DNA from: an uncultured Collinsella sp.
GTDB taxonomy: Bacteria; Actinomycetota; Coriobacteriia; Coriobacteriales; Coriobacteriaceae
Direction of reading: 5' to 3'
NCBI GenBank assembly: GCA_900541145.1
Contig: UQIH01000017.1
Coordinates: 1-48,164 of the forward strand
Length of the DNA: 48,164 nt
Shown here: in pieces, positions 30,932 to 40,432 of the stretch
How positions within the stretch are numbered: the first letter of the stretch is position 1
How the letters are laid out: every line of letters starts with the position of its first letter
Program-made: the position numbers and the translations under genes
The notes under the pieces: generated by a model
Told to the model about the DNA's origin: nothing
Seen by the model: the letters and a program-made list of their open reading frames with translations, nothing else
Databases searched by the model: none

Positions 30932-31951
30932 TTACTCGGTGTCCTTCATGGGTGGCATGGGCTTCCAGTTGGGATCCTTGATGATCTTGTGGGCGTCTTT
31001 CATGCCACGGCGCAGCGCCGGAATACCGGTCTTATAGCACTTATCGACCGCAGCCAGGCGAATGAATTCCTTGCAGAAGGTCGCGGCATTGCCCAGGCGG
31101 AACAGCATGGGGTGGTAGTCACCGTAGATCTGCATATAGCGAGCGAGGAAGCCTCGGTTGCGCATGATGTAGTAGCGGTTGGTGTCGCTCGTAGAGTTGA
31201 GCTGGCGCTTGCCGGCGATATCCCAGTTAGAGACGGCGCGGGCGCGCTTGAGCACCACGTCGGCCACAACAGCGGCGGGGAAGTGCTGGCTGGCCACGTA
31301 ACCATAGCAGGCATCGTCGCCGTAGATGAAGAATCGCGCATCGGGCAGGCCGATCTTGTCGACCACGCGGCGCGAGAACATGCCGCCCTCAAAGCATAGC
31401 TGGTTCATGGCGCGGTAGCCCTCGGGTCCCAGGTCCCACTTGGCGACAGGGTTGGGAATGCCGAGCGAAAGGATGAGTTGGTATTGCCAAAAGAAGGCGC
31501 CGCCGTCAAAGTCCAGGCGCGAACCCTGGATGACGTCGTAGCGGTCGGTCCACTTGGCAAGACGCTCGATGCCTTCGGGGATGACGAGCACGTCGTCGTC
31601 CATCACCCAGAACCATTGAGCGCCCAGGTCGTAGGCGCATTTAGTGCCGGCGGAGAAGCCGCCCGCACCGCCGCCGTTTTCGAGCTGCGGGGCGTAGATG
31701 ACACGGTCGGTGCCGCCCTGCGCGTCAGGCTGCTCGGTGTCGATGCCCCACAGGTTGGCCAGGCGCTCGTTGAATGCGGCGCACATGGCCTCGGTCTCGC
31801 GCGAATTCTCGTTATCGACAATCACGATGCGCCAGGGCGTTGCCGTGAGCTCGGTCATGGAGTCGAACAAGTTGGCCAGGAGTTCCTGGCGCTTGTACGT
31901 AACGACGACGATGGCGAGCTTGTCGATGGGGGCGGGAAGGGTTGAAGGCAT
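30932..31951 (-). CDS. glycosyltransferase, GlfT-like (galactofuranosyl-/rhamnosyltransferase family)
   Basis: 339 residues from the ATG at 31951. GT-A fold: IVVVTYKRQELLANLFDSM at the N-terminus for nucleotide-sugar binding, ENGGGAGGFSAGTKCAYDLG, and the metal-binding FWVMDDDVLVIPEG with the DDD triad. This set is characteristic of the GT2 galactofuranosyl and rhamnosyl transferases that use UDP-Galf or dTDP-Rha. AAAGGATAT is upstream at a longish spacing (about 12). A frame extending to 32086 would add 45 residues without family match. It is divergent from the five-gene GT2 run and likely contributes to the same cell-wall polysaccharide. TACAAT (minus strand, 32032-32027) may be its -10. 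Confidence 0.85.
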   Translation of the reverse strand: MPSTLPAPIDKLAIVVVTYKRQELLANLFDSMTELTATPWRIVIVDNENSRETEAMCAAFNERLANLWGIDTEQPDAQGGTDRVIYAPQLENGGGAGGFSAGTKCAYDLGAQWFWVMDDDVLVIPEGIERLAKWTDRYDVIQGSRLDFDGGAFFWQYQLILSLGIPNPVAKWDLGPEGYRAMNQLCFEGGMFSRRVVDKIGLPDARFFIYGDDACYGYVASQHFPAAVVADVVLKRARAVSNWDIAGKRQLNSTSDTNRYYIMRNRGFLARYMQIYGDYHPMLFRLGNAATFCKEFIRLAAVDKCYKTGIPALRRGMKDAHKIIKDPNWKPMPPMKDTE

Positions 31952-32207
31952 GGGGCAATATATCCTTTCACGCGCGGCTGGCGATCGCTGCGCGGAAGCT
32001 ATCGAATACGTCCTTGGGACTGTCTTATTGTAAAGGCTCGGTGCGCTTTGGCGGCAAGCTTTGAATAAAACGCAGGAACCTGCCACGGGCCCGCCGCATG
32101 ACGTGGGGCTGCTTTGCCCGCAAGAGGCTCCATAGATTATATAAACGCCCGCTGGCGCGCTGACCCTTTGATACCATGAAACGACAGGTATTTCCTAAGG
32201 AGCACAT

Positions 32208-33311
32208 TTGTCTACTAACGCCTCTGGCAGCCCTGTTCTGTCGCTGCTTATTCCCATTTACAATGTTCAGCGCTACCTGCGCGAGTGCCTCGATTCCGCC
32301 CTGGTGCAGACGCTCAAGGATATTGAGATCATCTGCATTAACGACGGGTCGACCGACAACTCGCCGGCGATTATCCGCGAGTATATGGAGCGCGATGGGC
32401 GCGTCAAGATGATCGACAAGGCCAACAGCGGCTACGGCGACTCGATGAACCACGGCCTGGAGATGGCGCGTGGCAAGTACGTTGGCATCTTGGAGTCCGA
32501 TGACTTTATGGCGCCCGACGCACTCGAAAAGCTTGTCTCGGCCGCCGATAGCAATAATGCCGACTTTGCGAAGGCGAACTTTGATTTTTACTGGTCTAAG
32601 CCCGAGGAGCGCCGCTCGCTGCACGAGATGTTTAGACCTCAGGATTGCGGCAAGCCAGTGCACCCGAGCGATACGACGCAGTTCTTTAAGCAAAAGCCGT
32701 CGATTTGGTCGGCCGTGTACCGTCGCGATTTCCTTGAGCGCAACGGCATTACGTTCCTGCCGACTCCGGGGGCATCCTTTCAGGACACGTCATTCGCCTT
32801 TAAGGTGATCGCGTGCGCCGAAAAGGCTGTTTACCTGCATGATGTCGTGTTGTCTTATCGCCAGGACAACGAGAATTCCTCGGTCAATTCTTCGGCTAAG
32901 GTCTTTTGCGTCAATACCGAGTATGCCGAGATTGAGCGTTGGATTCGAGAGGATTATGCCCGCGACCACGCAAGCGTCGATGTCGCGCGCATGCTCAAGT
33001 TCAATCAGCTCATTAAGTACGATTCGTACATGTGGAACTACGTGCGCCTGGCGCCTAAGTTCTATAAGGAGTTCCTGGTGCAGATGGCCAAGGAATTTCA
33101 GGCGGCCTTGGACGCCGGGGACTTTTCGCTTGACGACCTCAAGCCGTGGAAGCGCGCAAATCTCGCTGCCATCCTCAAAGATCCTGAGGGCTGGGTTGAC
33201 GAGCACCCGAGTTTTGCGACGGATGGTGCCTTGGGGCGTGCTAAGTATTACGCCTCGGTTGGAGGCCCAGGCGTGGTTGCTGCCTTCCTCATCGAATCGC
33301 TGAGGGGGTAG
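32208..33311 (+). CDS. GT2 family glycosyltransferase (paralogue A)
   Basis: 367 residues. The N-terminal GT-A domain has LSLLIPIYNVQRYLRECLDS, IICINDGSTDNSP, and the metal-binding ILESDDFM, typical of GT2 (WcaA-like) enzymes that add sugars to lipid-linked glycans. The C-terminal part with FLPTPGASFQDTSFAFKV and LSYRQDNENSSVNSSAKVF is shared with the gene at 34433, so the two are paralogues that arose by duplication. Start TTG at 32208, supported by AAGGAG 5 nt upstream. First gene of a rightward run with gaps of 6 to 74 bp. Confidence 0.86.
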   Translation: MSTNASGSPVLSLLIPIYNVQRYLRECLDSALVQTLKDIEIICINDGSTDNSPAIIREYMERDGRVKMIDKANSGYGDSMNHGLEMARGKYVGILESDDFMAPDALEKLVSAADSNNADFAKANFDFYWSKPEERRSLHEMFRPQDCGKPVHPSDTTQFFKQKPSIWSAVYRRDFLERNGITFLPTPGASFQDTSFAFKVIACAEKAVYLHDVVLSYRQDNENSSVNSSAKVFCVNTEYAEIERWIREDYARDHASVDVARMLKFNQLIKYDSYMWNYVRLAPKFYKEFLVQMAKEFQAALDAGDFSLDDLKPWKRANLAAILKDPEGWVDEHPSFATDGALGRAKYYASVGGPGVVAAFLIESLRG

Positions 33312-33317
33312 GTCGGC

Positions 33318-34358
33318 ATGGGAGAGGCCTCGTGTCCTAAAGCTACCATTGTCGTCCCCGTTTACAACTCTGCGCGCTCCATTCAGCGATGCCTCGATTC
33401 GCTGTTGGCCCAGTCCGAGCGCTCGATTCAGGTTGTCTGCGTCAACGACGGTTCGACTGATGATTCGTTGAACGTGTTGCGCCAGATCGCGCAGGCCGAC
33501 GATCGCGTACTGGTGATTGACCAGGAAAACGCGGGCGTCTCGTGTGCTCGAAATGCCGGTATCGATGTCGCCGAGGGCGAGACCGTCTTTTTTGTGGACG
33601 CCGACGATTACATCGATGCCCGGACGGTCGAGCACGTGCTGCATTCCATGGAGTCTGCAGATGCCGAGGCCGCCGTTTTTGGCGGCGTCTGTGAACCTGC
33701 CGATGCTGCCCCCAAGCGCGTCCAGCAACTCATGAGCCCCAAAGCTGGTACCTTCGGCGCCCGTGATCCCCAACTGCTGTTCCATTCGAATGCGCAGCCC
33801 TATGCCTGCCGTGCGGCTTTTTCGTGCGAGCTGCTCAATCGCGAAGGCATTCGCTTCGCCCCCGGTTTGGCTTTGGGCGAGGACGTCGTCTTCCAATTTG
33901 CGGCTTATGCGCTTGCCCGCAAGACCATCGTCATGCCGGATAAGTTCTACCACTACGTGATGGAGAGTGAATCGGCGACGCACGAGTTCAACAGTGCCGA
34001 GGCGCGCGCCAAAAAGCTTGACGCCCACATGAGGATGCTCGAGGAGGTCTTGGAGGACTGGGCGGCCTACGGTCTTTTGGACCTGTGCCCCGGCGAGCTG
34101 ATAACTTGGTTTTTGGACCTAATTGTGTTCGACCTGGCGCGCTTGGATGCCGATGACTTCCATCGCGTGGCGGCTCGCGTCAACAGGGCTTTCACGACGT
34201 TTATGGGAACGGAGTGGGCGGATATGCCTGCTAAGGGCGCCGTTCGCCGTGTCGCCCATAAGCTCGTTGCGGCGACCTCGGGCGTTTCGATGGCAGACGC
34301 CACGTTGTTCTATCTTTCGACTCGTGGTCTCAAGGCCTGCCTGGAGCGCTTTATCTAA
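33318..34358 (+). CDS. GT2 family glycosyltransferase
   Basis: 346 residues. GT-A signatures: ATIVVPVYNSARSIQRCLDS, VVCVNDGSTDDS, a GVSCARNAGIDVAEGETV block, and the metal site FVDADDYIDA. The C-terminal half is a helical domain with ALGEDVVFQFAAYALA. It starts 6 bp after the previous stop. It belongs to the common GT2 lineage of the neighbouring genes but is not the close paralogue. Donor and acceptor sugars cannot be told. Confidence 0.86.
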   Translation: MGEASCPKATIVVPVYNSARSIQRCLDSLLAQSERSIQVVCVNDGSTDDSLNVLRQIAQADDRVLVIDQENAGVSCARNAGIDVAEGETVFFVDADDYIDARTVEHVLHSMESADAEAAVFGGVCEPADAAPKRVQQLMSPKAGTFGARDPQLLFHSNAQPYACRAAFSCELLNREGIRFAPGLALGEDVVFQFAAYALARKTIVMPDKFYHYVMESESATHEFNSAEARAKKLDAHMRMLEEVLEDWAAYGLLDLCPGELITWFLDLIVFDLARLDADDFHRVAARVNRAFTTFMGTEWADMPAKGAVRRVAHKLVAATSGVSMADATLFYLSTRGLKACLERFI

Positions 34359-34432
34359 TTCTAGGCGCTGCCGTTGTCCGTTGCTTCGCTGCTAAAATAA
34401 CCCTGTTACACGCTATTCAACAGGAGGTTCTC

Positions 34433-35551
34433 TTGCAGAACTCTGATACCCCTAAAGTTTCGCTGCTTGTTCCCATCTGCAATGTTGAGCGCTACCTGCG
34501 CGAGTGTCTCGATTCTGCTATTGCGCAGACGCTCGAGGACATTGAGATCATCTGCATCAATGACGGCTCTACCGATAGCTCGCCGGATATCATCCGCGAG
34601 TACATGGAGCGCGATGCGCGCGTCAAGATGATCGACAAGGCTAACAGCGGCTACGGCGATTCGATGAACCGCGGCCTGGAGATGGCGCGTGGCGAGTACG
34701 TAGGCATTTTGGAATCCGATGACTTTATGTTCGAGGATTCGCTTCAAAAGCTGGTTGCCAAGGCCGACGCCGAGCATGCCGATGTCGTTAAGGGCGACTT
34801 TTACTTGTATTGGTCCACGCCCAGCGAGCGCCGAGAGCTGTTTGGGATTATCGACGAGCATATGACGGGTGCGGCGTATCGCCCCGTCGATCGCCCGGGT
34901 ATCTTCTACCGCAAGCCTTCCATTTGGTCTGCCATCTATCGGCGCGAGTTTCTCAACGCCAACCAGATCCGGTTTCTCCCCACGCCGGGCGCCTCGTATC
35001 AGGACGCAGGCTTTAACTTTAAGGTTTGGGCGTGCGCCGAGCGTGCCGCGTTTATTGCGGATCCCATTTTGTGCTATCGCCAGGATAACGAGAAGAGCTC
35101 TGTTAATTCGCCCAACAAGGTGTTTTGCGTGTGCGACGAATATGCCGAGATGCAACGTTTTTTGGACGAGCGTCCCGAGCTTAAGGCTCGGCTCCAGGGC
35201 ATTTTAATGCGCATGAAGGTCGATACGTACCGCTGGAATGACGAGCGCCTGGTCGATGAGCTGCGTGGGCAGTTTTGGGACAAGGCTTCCCCCGAGCTCA
35301 AGGCCGATTGGGATGCCGGTCGCTTTGACCTGTCACTCTTCGACCCGCGCGGCGAGACCGACCTGCGTTTGATGGTCAAATCGCCCCGTGCCTATATCGA
35401 TTCGCGCTTTGGCTTTAAAAAGCCTGGCAAGCTCAATACGTTTAAACACTACTTTAAGTTCGGCGGCCTGCCGCTGGTTTGGCGCGTGCTGACGTATCAG
35501 CGCGCCTACGGCGATAACCCGCATCCGGACGACGTGCCGGCGGCACAGTAG
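34433..35551 (+). CDS. GT2 family glycosyltransferase (paralogue B)
   Basis: 372 residues, very close to the gene at 32208 over the whole length: KVSLLVPICNVERYLRECLD, IICINDGSTDSSP, the shared block KMIDKANSGYGDSMN, GILESDDFM, FLPTPGASYQDAGFNF and YRQDNEKSSVN. TTG start at 34433 with AGGAGG 5 nt upstream, the same start type as its paralogue. A 74-bp gap precedes it, which may carry a promoter. The shared start codon, ribosome site and length support duplication with the GT gene at 33318 lying between. Confidence 0.86.
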   Translation: MQNSDTPKVSLLVPICNVERYLRECLDSAIAQTLEDIEIICINDGSTDSSPDIIREYMERDARVKMIDKANSGYGDSMNRGLEMARGEYVGILESDDFMFEDSLQKLVAKADAEHADVVKGDFYLYWSTPSERRELFGIIDEHMTGAAYRPVDRPGIFYRKPSIWSAIYRREFLNANQIRFLPTPGASYQDAGFNFKVWACAERAAFIADPILCYRQDNEKSSVNSPNKVFCVCDEYAEMQRFLDERPELKARLQGILMRMKVDTYRWNDERLVDELRGQFWDKASPELKADWDAGRFDLSLFDPRGETDLRLMVKSPRAYIDSRFGFKKPGKLNTFKHYFKFGGLPLVWRVLTYQRAYGDNPHPDDVPAAQ

Positions 35552-35563
35552 GAGCGCGTGACC

Positions 35564-36631
35564 ATGGCTACCCCTAAGATTTCCGTCGTCGTTCCCATCT
35601 ACAAGGTGGAGGAGTGCCTGGCATGGTGCCTGGACTCCCTACTTGCACAGGATATGTCCGATTGGGAAGGTGTGCTGGTTAACGATGGCTCGCCGGATGG
35701 TTCGCGCGACATCGCCGCTGCCTATTGCGAAAAGGATGCGCGCTTTACGCTGGTCGATAAGCCCAACGGTGGTCTGTCGAGCGCGCGCAATGCGGGCATC
35801 GCTGCGTCCACGGCGCCTGTCGTTGCGTTTTTGGATTCCGACGACCGGTTTACGTCTGATGCGTGCCGCGTAATCGTTGATGCCTTTGAGCGTGAGGATT
35901 GCGACGTTTTGACCTTTGGCGCAAACCCGTATCCGTTGGAGGCGGGGTATCCGTGGCTTAACTATGTGCTGAGCCCGCGCGATGTGTCGTTTGTGGGCTA
36001 TAGCTCCGACCTGCTGTTTAAGGAAGCGTCTCGCCCCTTTGCATGGCGCACCGCTTGCAAGCGCGCTTTTTTGCTGGGCAACGGGATCGTGTTCGATGAA
36101 ACCGTTAAGTATGGCGAGGATCAGGTCTTTGATTTTGCCGTGTACGGTCGTTCGCGCAAGACTGCGCTTATCTCAAACAAGCTGTATGACTACCGCGTGG
36201 CGCGCAAGGGTTCGCTCATGGACACCATGCGCTACGACGACGAGACACGTCTGCTGGAGCACGTGAAGATTTACTCCGCGGTGCTGGCTGACTGGCAGCG
36301 CGACGGTCTCGATGTCCAGCATGCCGATGACCTGGATTACTTCCTATGCGATCTGGTGCTGTACGATGCGCTCAGGTTGTTGGGGACGGACTGTGGCAGG
36401 GTGTTTGCTGCCGTCGCCGCGGCCCTTTCCGGTTCTGCCGTGGGCAGCGATGCTGCGCTCGCACAATGCGCTCCTTCTGTTGCTGCTATGGTGCGTGCAG
36501 CGCTTACCAGCAAGACCCCCAATGCCCGTGAGTGCAAAAAGCTCATGTTCGATTACGACGTCTTGAGGTTTGGGCGCTTGGGCGCCTGCAAACGCATGGC
36601 AGCGAACGCCCTGGGAAAGCGAGAAGTGTAG
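35564..36631 (+). CDS. GT2 family glycosyltransferase
   Basis: 355 residues from the ATG at 35564. GT-A core: ISVVVPIYKVEECLAWCLDS, VLVNDGSPDGS, GGLSSARNAGIAAST, metal site FLDSDDRFTS. The C-terminal segment has KYGEDQVFDFAVYGRS, a pattern of capsular polysaccharide GT2 enzymes. The ribosome site TAGGAG overlaps the previous stop codon; a GTG six bases earlier is a less likely start. Its own stop is directly followed by the next ATG (TAGATG). Confidence 0.86.
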   Translation: MATPKISVVVPIYKVEECLAWCLDSLLAQDMSDWEGVLVNDGSPDGSRDIAAAYCEKDARFTLVDKPNGGLSSARNAGIAASTAPVVAFLDSDDRFTSDACRVIVDAFEREDCDVLTFGANPYPLEAGYPWLNYVLSPRDVSFVGYSSDLLFKEASRPFAWRTACKRAFLLGNGIVFDETVKYGEDQVFDFAVYGRSRKTALISNKLYDYRVARKGSLMDTMRYDDETRLLEHVKIYSAVLADWQRDGLDVQHADDLDYFLCDLVLYDALRLLGTDCGRVFAAVAAALSGSAVGSDAALAQCAPSVAAMVRAALTSKTPNARECKKLMFDYDVLRFGRLGACKRMAANALGKREV

Positions 36632-39118
36632 ATGAGTATCAAGCGTTTGGCACTTTGCCGCAGCCAGGGCCGTCTTTTTGTGCTGCTTCGTTTTGCCGGT
36701 CAGGATGTCGCCGCGCTTATTGAGCGGGAGGGTTCTCAAGCGTTTGCCCATGCGACGACGAGCGGCTCTTGTGTGCCGTCGCTGGTGCTCCCGGTCGATC
36801 ACGGCCGCGTGCTGGCGCTTTGCCCTTCCGTTTCCGATTACGAGCGCGAGCTCGCCGTCTTGGTGCTTCCGTTTTTGGATGGCTCGTCGATGAATGTCGT
36901 TTTTGCATCCGGTGGCCAAAGGTTGGGCTCCATTCGCCTCGATAGCCGCGTGGCCAAGCTGGAATCCAAGATTAACTACAAAGCAAAGCCTGCGCTGTGC
37001 GCACTTATCCGCGATGCGCAGCGTGGTGAACACTGCGGTCGCTACGAGATCGATGCCATTCGCTATTTGCCGGCAGACGCCGGCGCGGTGTGGCGCTATG
37101 AGGTTACCTGGGCGGGAGACTCCCAGTGCGTGCCTGAGCTTCAGATCTTCGATACGCATATGAATGCCATCGATGCTACCGTGCATGTGTTTGAATCGCA
37201 GGTCGATGTGCCGCAGCAGAATGGATGCCGTGTCAATAAAACGTATCTGAGCGTTGAGATGCCTCAAGATATACGAGATTTTGTCGCGATTGTGAGCGAT
37301 TCCACAGAGCAGATCCAGAGCGGGTTTTGCGCCATGGATGGTCGCCTGTACAACGGCATGGTCGACGACAGCTGGAACCGCATGAAGGATGCACGCGCTG
37401 ATGACGCAGCTTATCGACGTTGGTTTGAGCAACATCGCGCAAAGCCGGGCGATTTGGCGTGCCAGCGTGTCGCTTCGGCGGCCTTTGCCTATAGGCCGCT
37501 CGTGAGCATTGTGGTGCCGTGTTACAAGACTGATCGGGTTTACCTGCGCGAGCTGCTGGACTCGGTGATAGCCCAGAGCTATGACAACTGGGAATTGCTG
37601 TTCATGGACGCCTCGCCCGAATGGGATGCGGTGGCCAATCTTGCGGCAAGTGCCAACGACGAGCGCGTTCGTCGCATTGGGCTGCCCGGCAACGGCGGCA
37701 TTGTGGTCAACACCAACGCAGGTATTGAGCAAGCGATGGGCGACTACGTCGCGTTCTTGGACCATGACGACATTCTGGAACCGGACGCGTTATTCCAGTA
37801 TGTTTCCGCACTGAATAAGGCGGCCGAGGGCGAGCGTCCCCAGGTCCTGTTCTGCGATGAGGACATGTTCCAGAAAACTGGGGAGTGGGGCCAGCCGGTC
37901 TTTAAGACCGTACTCAACGTCGACCTGCTCTATAGTCATAACTGCGTGACGCATTTCCTGATGGTGGAGAAGGCGCTAATCGATCGTATTGGCACGTCCC
38001 CAGAAGACGTTGCGGGCGCCCAGGATTACGACCTGACGCTTCGCTGCCTTGCGGCGGGCGCGCGGTTTAAGCATGTTGCGCACGTGCTGTATCACTGGCG
38101 CGTTCATCCGGGGTCGACCGCCGATGGGTCTGCCGATAGCAAGCCGTATGCCATCGAGGCCGGGCGCCTTGCGCTTCGGCGCCACTTTAACGCGCTGGGT
38201 ATTTGCGGAACGGTCGAGGAGACCGAGACGCCGTTTGTCTACCGCATGCGCTATGCGCTGCCGGAGCCTGCGCCGCTGGTGAGCATTGTGATCCCCACTA
38301 AGGACCACGTTGAGACGCTCGATGCCTGTGTGATGTCGATCGCCCAGAAAGCCACGTATGCCAACTACGAGATCGTCTTGGTGGAGAACAACAGCGAAGA
38401 CCCGGAGACGTTTGCGTATTACGAAACCCTGCCAGAGCGCGTGGCTGCAGCATCCAAAGGCAAGGGTATCGCGCGCGTTGTGTTCTGGCCGGGCGAGTTC
38501 AATTACTCCCAGATCATTAACTTTGGCGTTGAGCGCGCTAAGGGCGATTATCTGTTGCTGCTTAATAACGATACCGAGGTCATAAGTCCCAACTTTATAG
38601 AAGAGATGATGGGATATCTGCAGCGTCCCGATGCGGGCGTGGTGGGCGCCAAACTCTACTTTGCCGATCATCTGGTGCAGCATGCCGGCATTTTGGTTGG
38701 CGTGCGTGGTGCACTTGCCCACGCCAACCAGGACTTCTCGGCAAAGCGCGAGGGCCATCTTGCCCGTGCCGTGCGCCCGGGCAACTTTAGCGCCGTAACG
38801 GGTGCCTGCCAGATGGTGCGACGCGGCGTATTTGAGCGCGTCGGCGGCTACAACGAGGAATTCGCCGTTGGCTTTAACGACGCAGACTTTTGCCTGCGCG
38901 TATGGGAGGCGGGCTACCGCACCATCTATACGCCCTACGCCGAGCTGTATCACTATGAGTTCACCTCGCGCGGCAGGGAAGAGGCCAACGAGGAAAAACT
39001 GCGCCGCTGGAAGCGCGAGCAAGCGCTGTTCACGCAGCGCTGGCCGGAGTTTTTCTTGACGGGTGATCCATGGTTGGGGCCTAACTTGTCTTCCGAGAGT
39101 GAGTACTTCTCGCTTTAG
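36632..39118 (+). CDS. bifunctional two-domain GT2 glycosyltransferase
   Basis: 828 residues. Residues about 1-270 are an N-terminal region without clear family (beta-rich, with PVDHGRVLALCPS). A first GT-A domain begins at PLVSIVVPCYKTDRVYLREL (about 289) with metal site FLDHDDILEPD. A second begins at PLVSIVIPTKDHVETLDACV (about 548) with LLLNNDTEVISPNF, then GACQMVRRGVFERVGGYNEE and NDADFCLRVWEAGYRT, the acceptor-side block of rhamnosyl-type GT2. Such double GT2 enzymes build O-antigen or rhamnan-type repeats by alternating linkages. The start directly abuts the previous stop. Last gene of the run. Confidence 0.88.
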   Translation: MSIKRLALCRSQGRLFVLLRFAGQDVAALIEREGSQAFAHATTSGSCVPSLVLPVDHGRVLALCPSVSDYERELAVLVLPFLDGSSMNVVFASGGQRLGSIRLDSRVAKLESKINYKAKPALCALIRDAQRGEHCGRYEIDAIRYLPADAGAVWRYEVTWAGDSQCVPELQIFDTHMNAIDATVHVFESQVDVPQQNGCRVNKTYLSVEMPQDIRDFVAIVSDSTEQIQSGFCAMDGRLYNGMVDDSWNRMKDARADDAAYRRWFEQHRAKPGDLACQRVASAAFAYRPLVSIVVPCYKTDRVYLRELLDSVIAQSYDNWELLFMDASPEWDAVANLAASANDERVRRIGLPGNGGIVVNTNAGIEQAMGDYVAFLDHDDILEPDALFQYVSALNKAAEGERPQVLFCDEDMFQKTGEWGQPVFKTVLNVDLLYSHNCVTHFLMVEKALIDRIGTSPEDVAGAQDYDLTLRCLAAGARFKHVAHVLYHWRVHPGSTADGSADSKPYAIEAGRLALRRHFNALGICGTVEETETPFVYRMRYALPEPAPLVSIVIPTKDHVETLDACVMSIAQKATYANYEIVLVENNSEDPETFAYYETLPERVAAASKGKGIARVVFWPGEFNYSQIINFGVERAKGDYLLLLNNDTEVISPNFIEEMMGYLQRPDAGVVGAKLYFADHLVQHAGILVGVRGALAHANQDFSAKREGHLARAVRPGNFSAVTGACQMVRRGVFERVGGYNEEFAVGFNDADFCLRVWEAGYRTIYTPYAELYHYEFTSRGREEANEEKLRRWKREQALFTQRWPEFFLTGDPWLGPNLSSESEYFSL

Positions 39119-39203
39119 ACAATGGTTGTTAGAAGGCCCTCAGCTTGACTTCGCCATGAGTTGGGAAGAAGGCAGCGTTTAGGCTATTTGTTAGTTTACA
39201 TTA
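39119..39203. other. intergenic region after the glycosyltransferase run
   Basis: AT-richer than the flanks. I see no convincing terminator for the 828-residue GT gene; this stretch marks a sharp drop in GC at the left edge of the accessory region. Confidence 0.35.
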
Positions 39204-39303
39204 CGATAGCTCGATACTTCTACGATAAGTTTGTACAGGCTTATACAACTCGATATAATCCGATATAGTTGCGATAAACTAATAAAGCTAAGATTGACCG
39301 ATA
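39204..39303 (+). promoter_or_regulatory. array of seven phased CGATA pentamers upstream of the ATPase gene
   Basis: CGATA at 39204, 39212, 39223, 39251, 39261, 39272 and 39299, all on the plus strand. Steps are 8, 11, 28, 10, 11 and 27 bp: two triplets with about one helical turn between copies and nearly equal gaps between triplets. They lie in an AT-rich 100 bp ending 26 bp before the ATPase start, as iterons or operators of a DNA-binding protein would. Confidence 0.55.
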
Positions 39304-39328
39304 ATCGATTTCCTTGAGAGGCAAACAA

Positions 39329-40432
39329 GTGAGCGCCACAATATTCCATAACCCGTTTCGTCCCACTGCCGGCGCTGAGCCTCCGCGCATAATTGGTCGT
39401 GATGATATTGCCCTTGAGTTTACCGAGAGTTTGAATTCGGGAATTGGTGCACCTGCGAGGCTCATGCGCGTTGCCGGGCCAAGGGGTTCCGGAAAAACTG
39501 TTTTGCTCTGTGATCTTAGAGATCGTGCACGAGAGCTTGGCTGGAAGACGGCTATTGTTTCTGCTGGTCCCAACCTATTGCTGGACCTGAAGGATCAGAT
39601 TGCAGAATCCTCCCTTGCGACCAATGCTTCAGTCGGCGTAAATGCCGGCTTTGTTTCCGCTAAATTCGACGTTGTGCCAAAAGAGTCGAGTCTTAGAAAG
39701 TTGCTTGGCTCGGCCGCAAAGTCTTCCAAGGGCCTGTTTATTGCAATAGATGAGGTGCAGGATGCCCCGATTGACGATATGCGCGCTATTGCTTCTGCTG
39801 TGCAGCTTCTAATAGGGGAGAAAGTCGATATTGCTCTCGCATTTGCCGGATTGCCCGCTGGTGTTATGGATCTTATTAACGGCAAGGCACTTACATTCTT
39901 GCGTCGTGCCCTCCCCGAAGATCTGGCGCCTATCAACCAGGTGGAGGTAGCGCTCTCTATGGGCGATAGCTTTATAGCGACTGGTTTGACCATAGAGGAC
40001 GATCTGCTGTCGAGAGCCGCTAAGGCCACGAAGGGCTATGCCTATTTGGTGCAACTGGTCGGTTACTCCATTTGGCAGCGCGCCAACTTGCATCGTGTCA
40101 AAAGTGCCAACGTGAGCGAGCGCGATGTTATCGAAGGCATTGCGCTGGCAGAGGCTCGTTTTCACGATGTTGTTCACGAGCCCGCGATTTCTGGACTTGG
40201 ACTCAACGATATTAAATATCTTTTGGCCATGTGCGAGGATAAGCAGCAGTCCAAATCATCTGAGATTGCTAAACGTATGGGTAAAAAGACCAATGAGGTC
40301 AGCTCTATTAGGGCTAAGCTGCTACAAAGAGAGGTTATTCAGGCTCCACAGAGGGGCTACGTGCAGTTTGCCGTGCCGGACCTAGATATCTATCTGCGAG
40401 AGAATGCCGCGGAGATTCTCGAGCGGTTCTAA
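39329..40432 (+). CDS. AAA ATPase with winged-helix C-terminus (Orc1/Cdc6-like fold)
   Basis: 367 residues. N-terminal NPFRPTAGAEPPRIIGRDD is the family's lead-in, then Walker A GPRGSGKT (50-57), Walker B GLFIAIDEVQDA (about 132-143), a lid region with LTIEDDLLSRAAKATKGYAYLVQLVGY, and a C-terminal winged helix (SSEIAKRMGKKTNEVSSIRA, then YVQFAVPDLDIYLRE). These look like single-protein ATPases of mobile and defence loci. The start is GTG at 39329, preceded by GAGAGG 7 nt upstream; a TTG 15 bases earlier would put the ribosome site inside the gene. The CGATA array lies in its promoter, so it may bind its own control region. The function is not known. Confidence 0.8.
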   Translation: MSATIFHNPFRPTAGAEPPRIIGRDDIALEFTESLNSGIGAPARLMRVAGPRGSGKTVLLCDLRDRARELGWKTAIVSAGPNLLLDLKDQIAESSLATNASVGVNAGFVSAKFDVVPKESSLRKLLGSAAKSSKGLFIAIDEVQDAPIDDMRAIASAVQLLIGEKVDIALAFAGLPAGVMDLINGKALTFLRRALPEDLAPINQVEVALSMGDSFIATGLTIEDDLLSRAAKATKGYAYLVQLVGYSIWQRANLHRVKSANVSERDVIEGIALAEARFHDVVHEPAISGLGLNDIKYLLAMCEDKQQSKSSEIAKRMGKKTNEVSSIRAKLLQREVIQAPQRGYVQFAVPDLDIYLRENAAEILERF

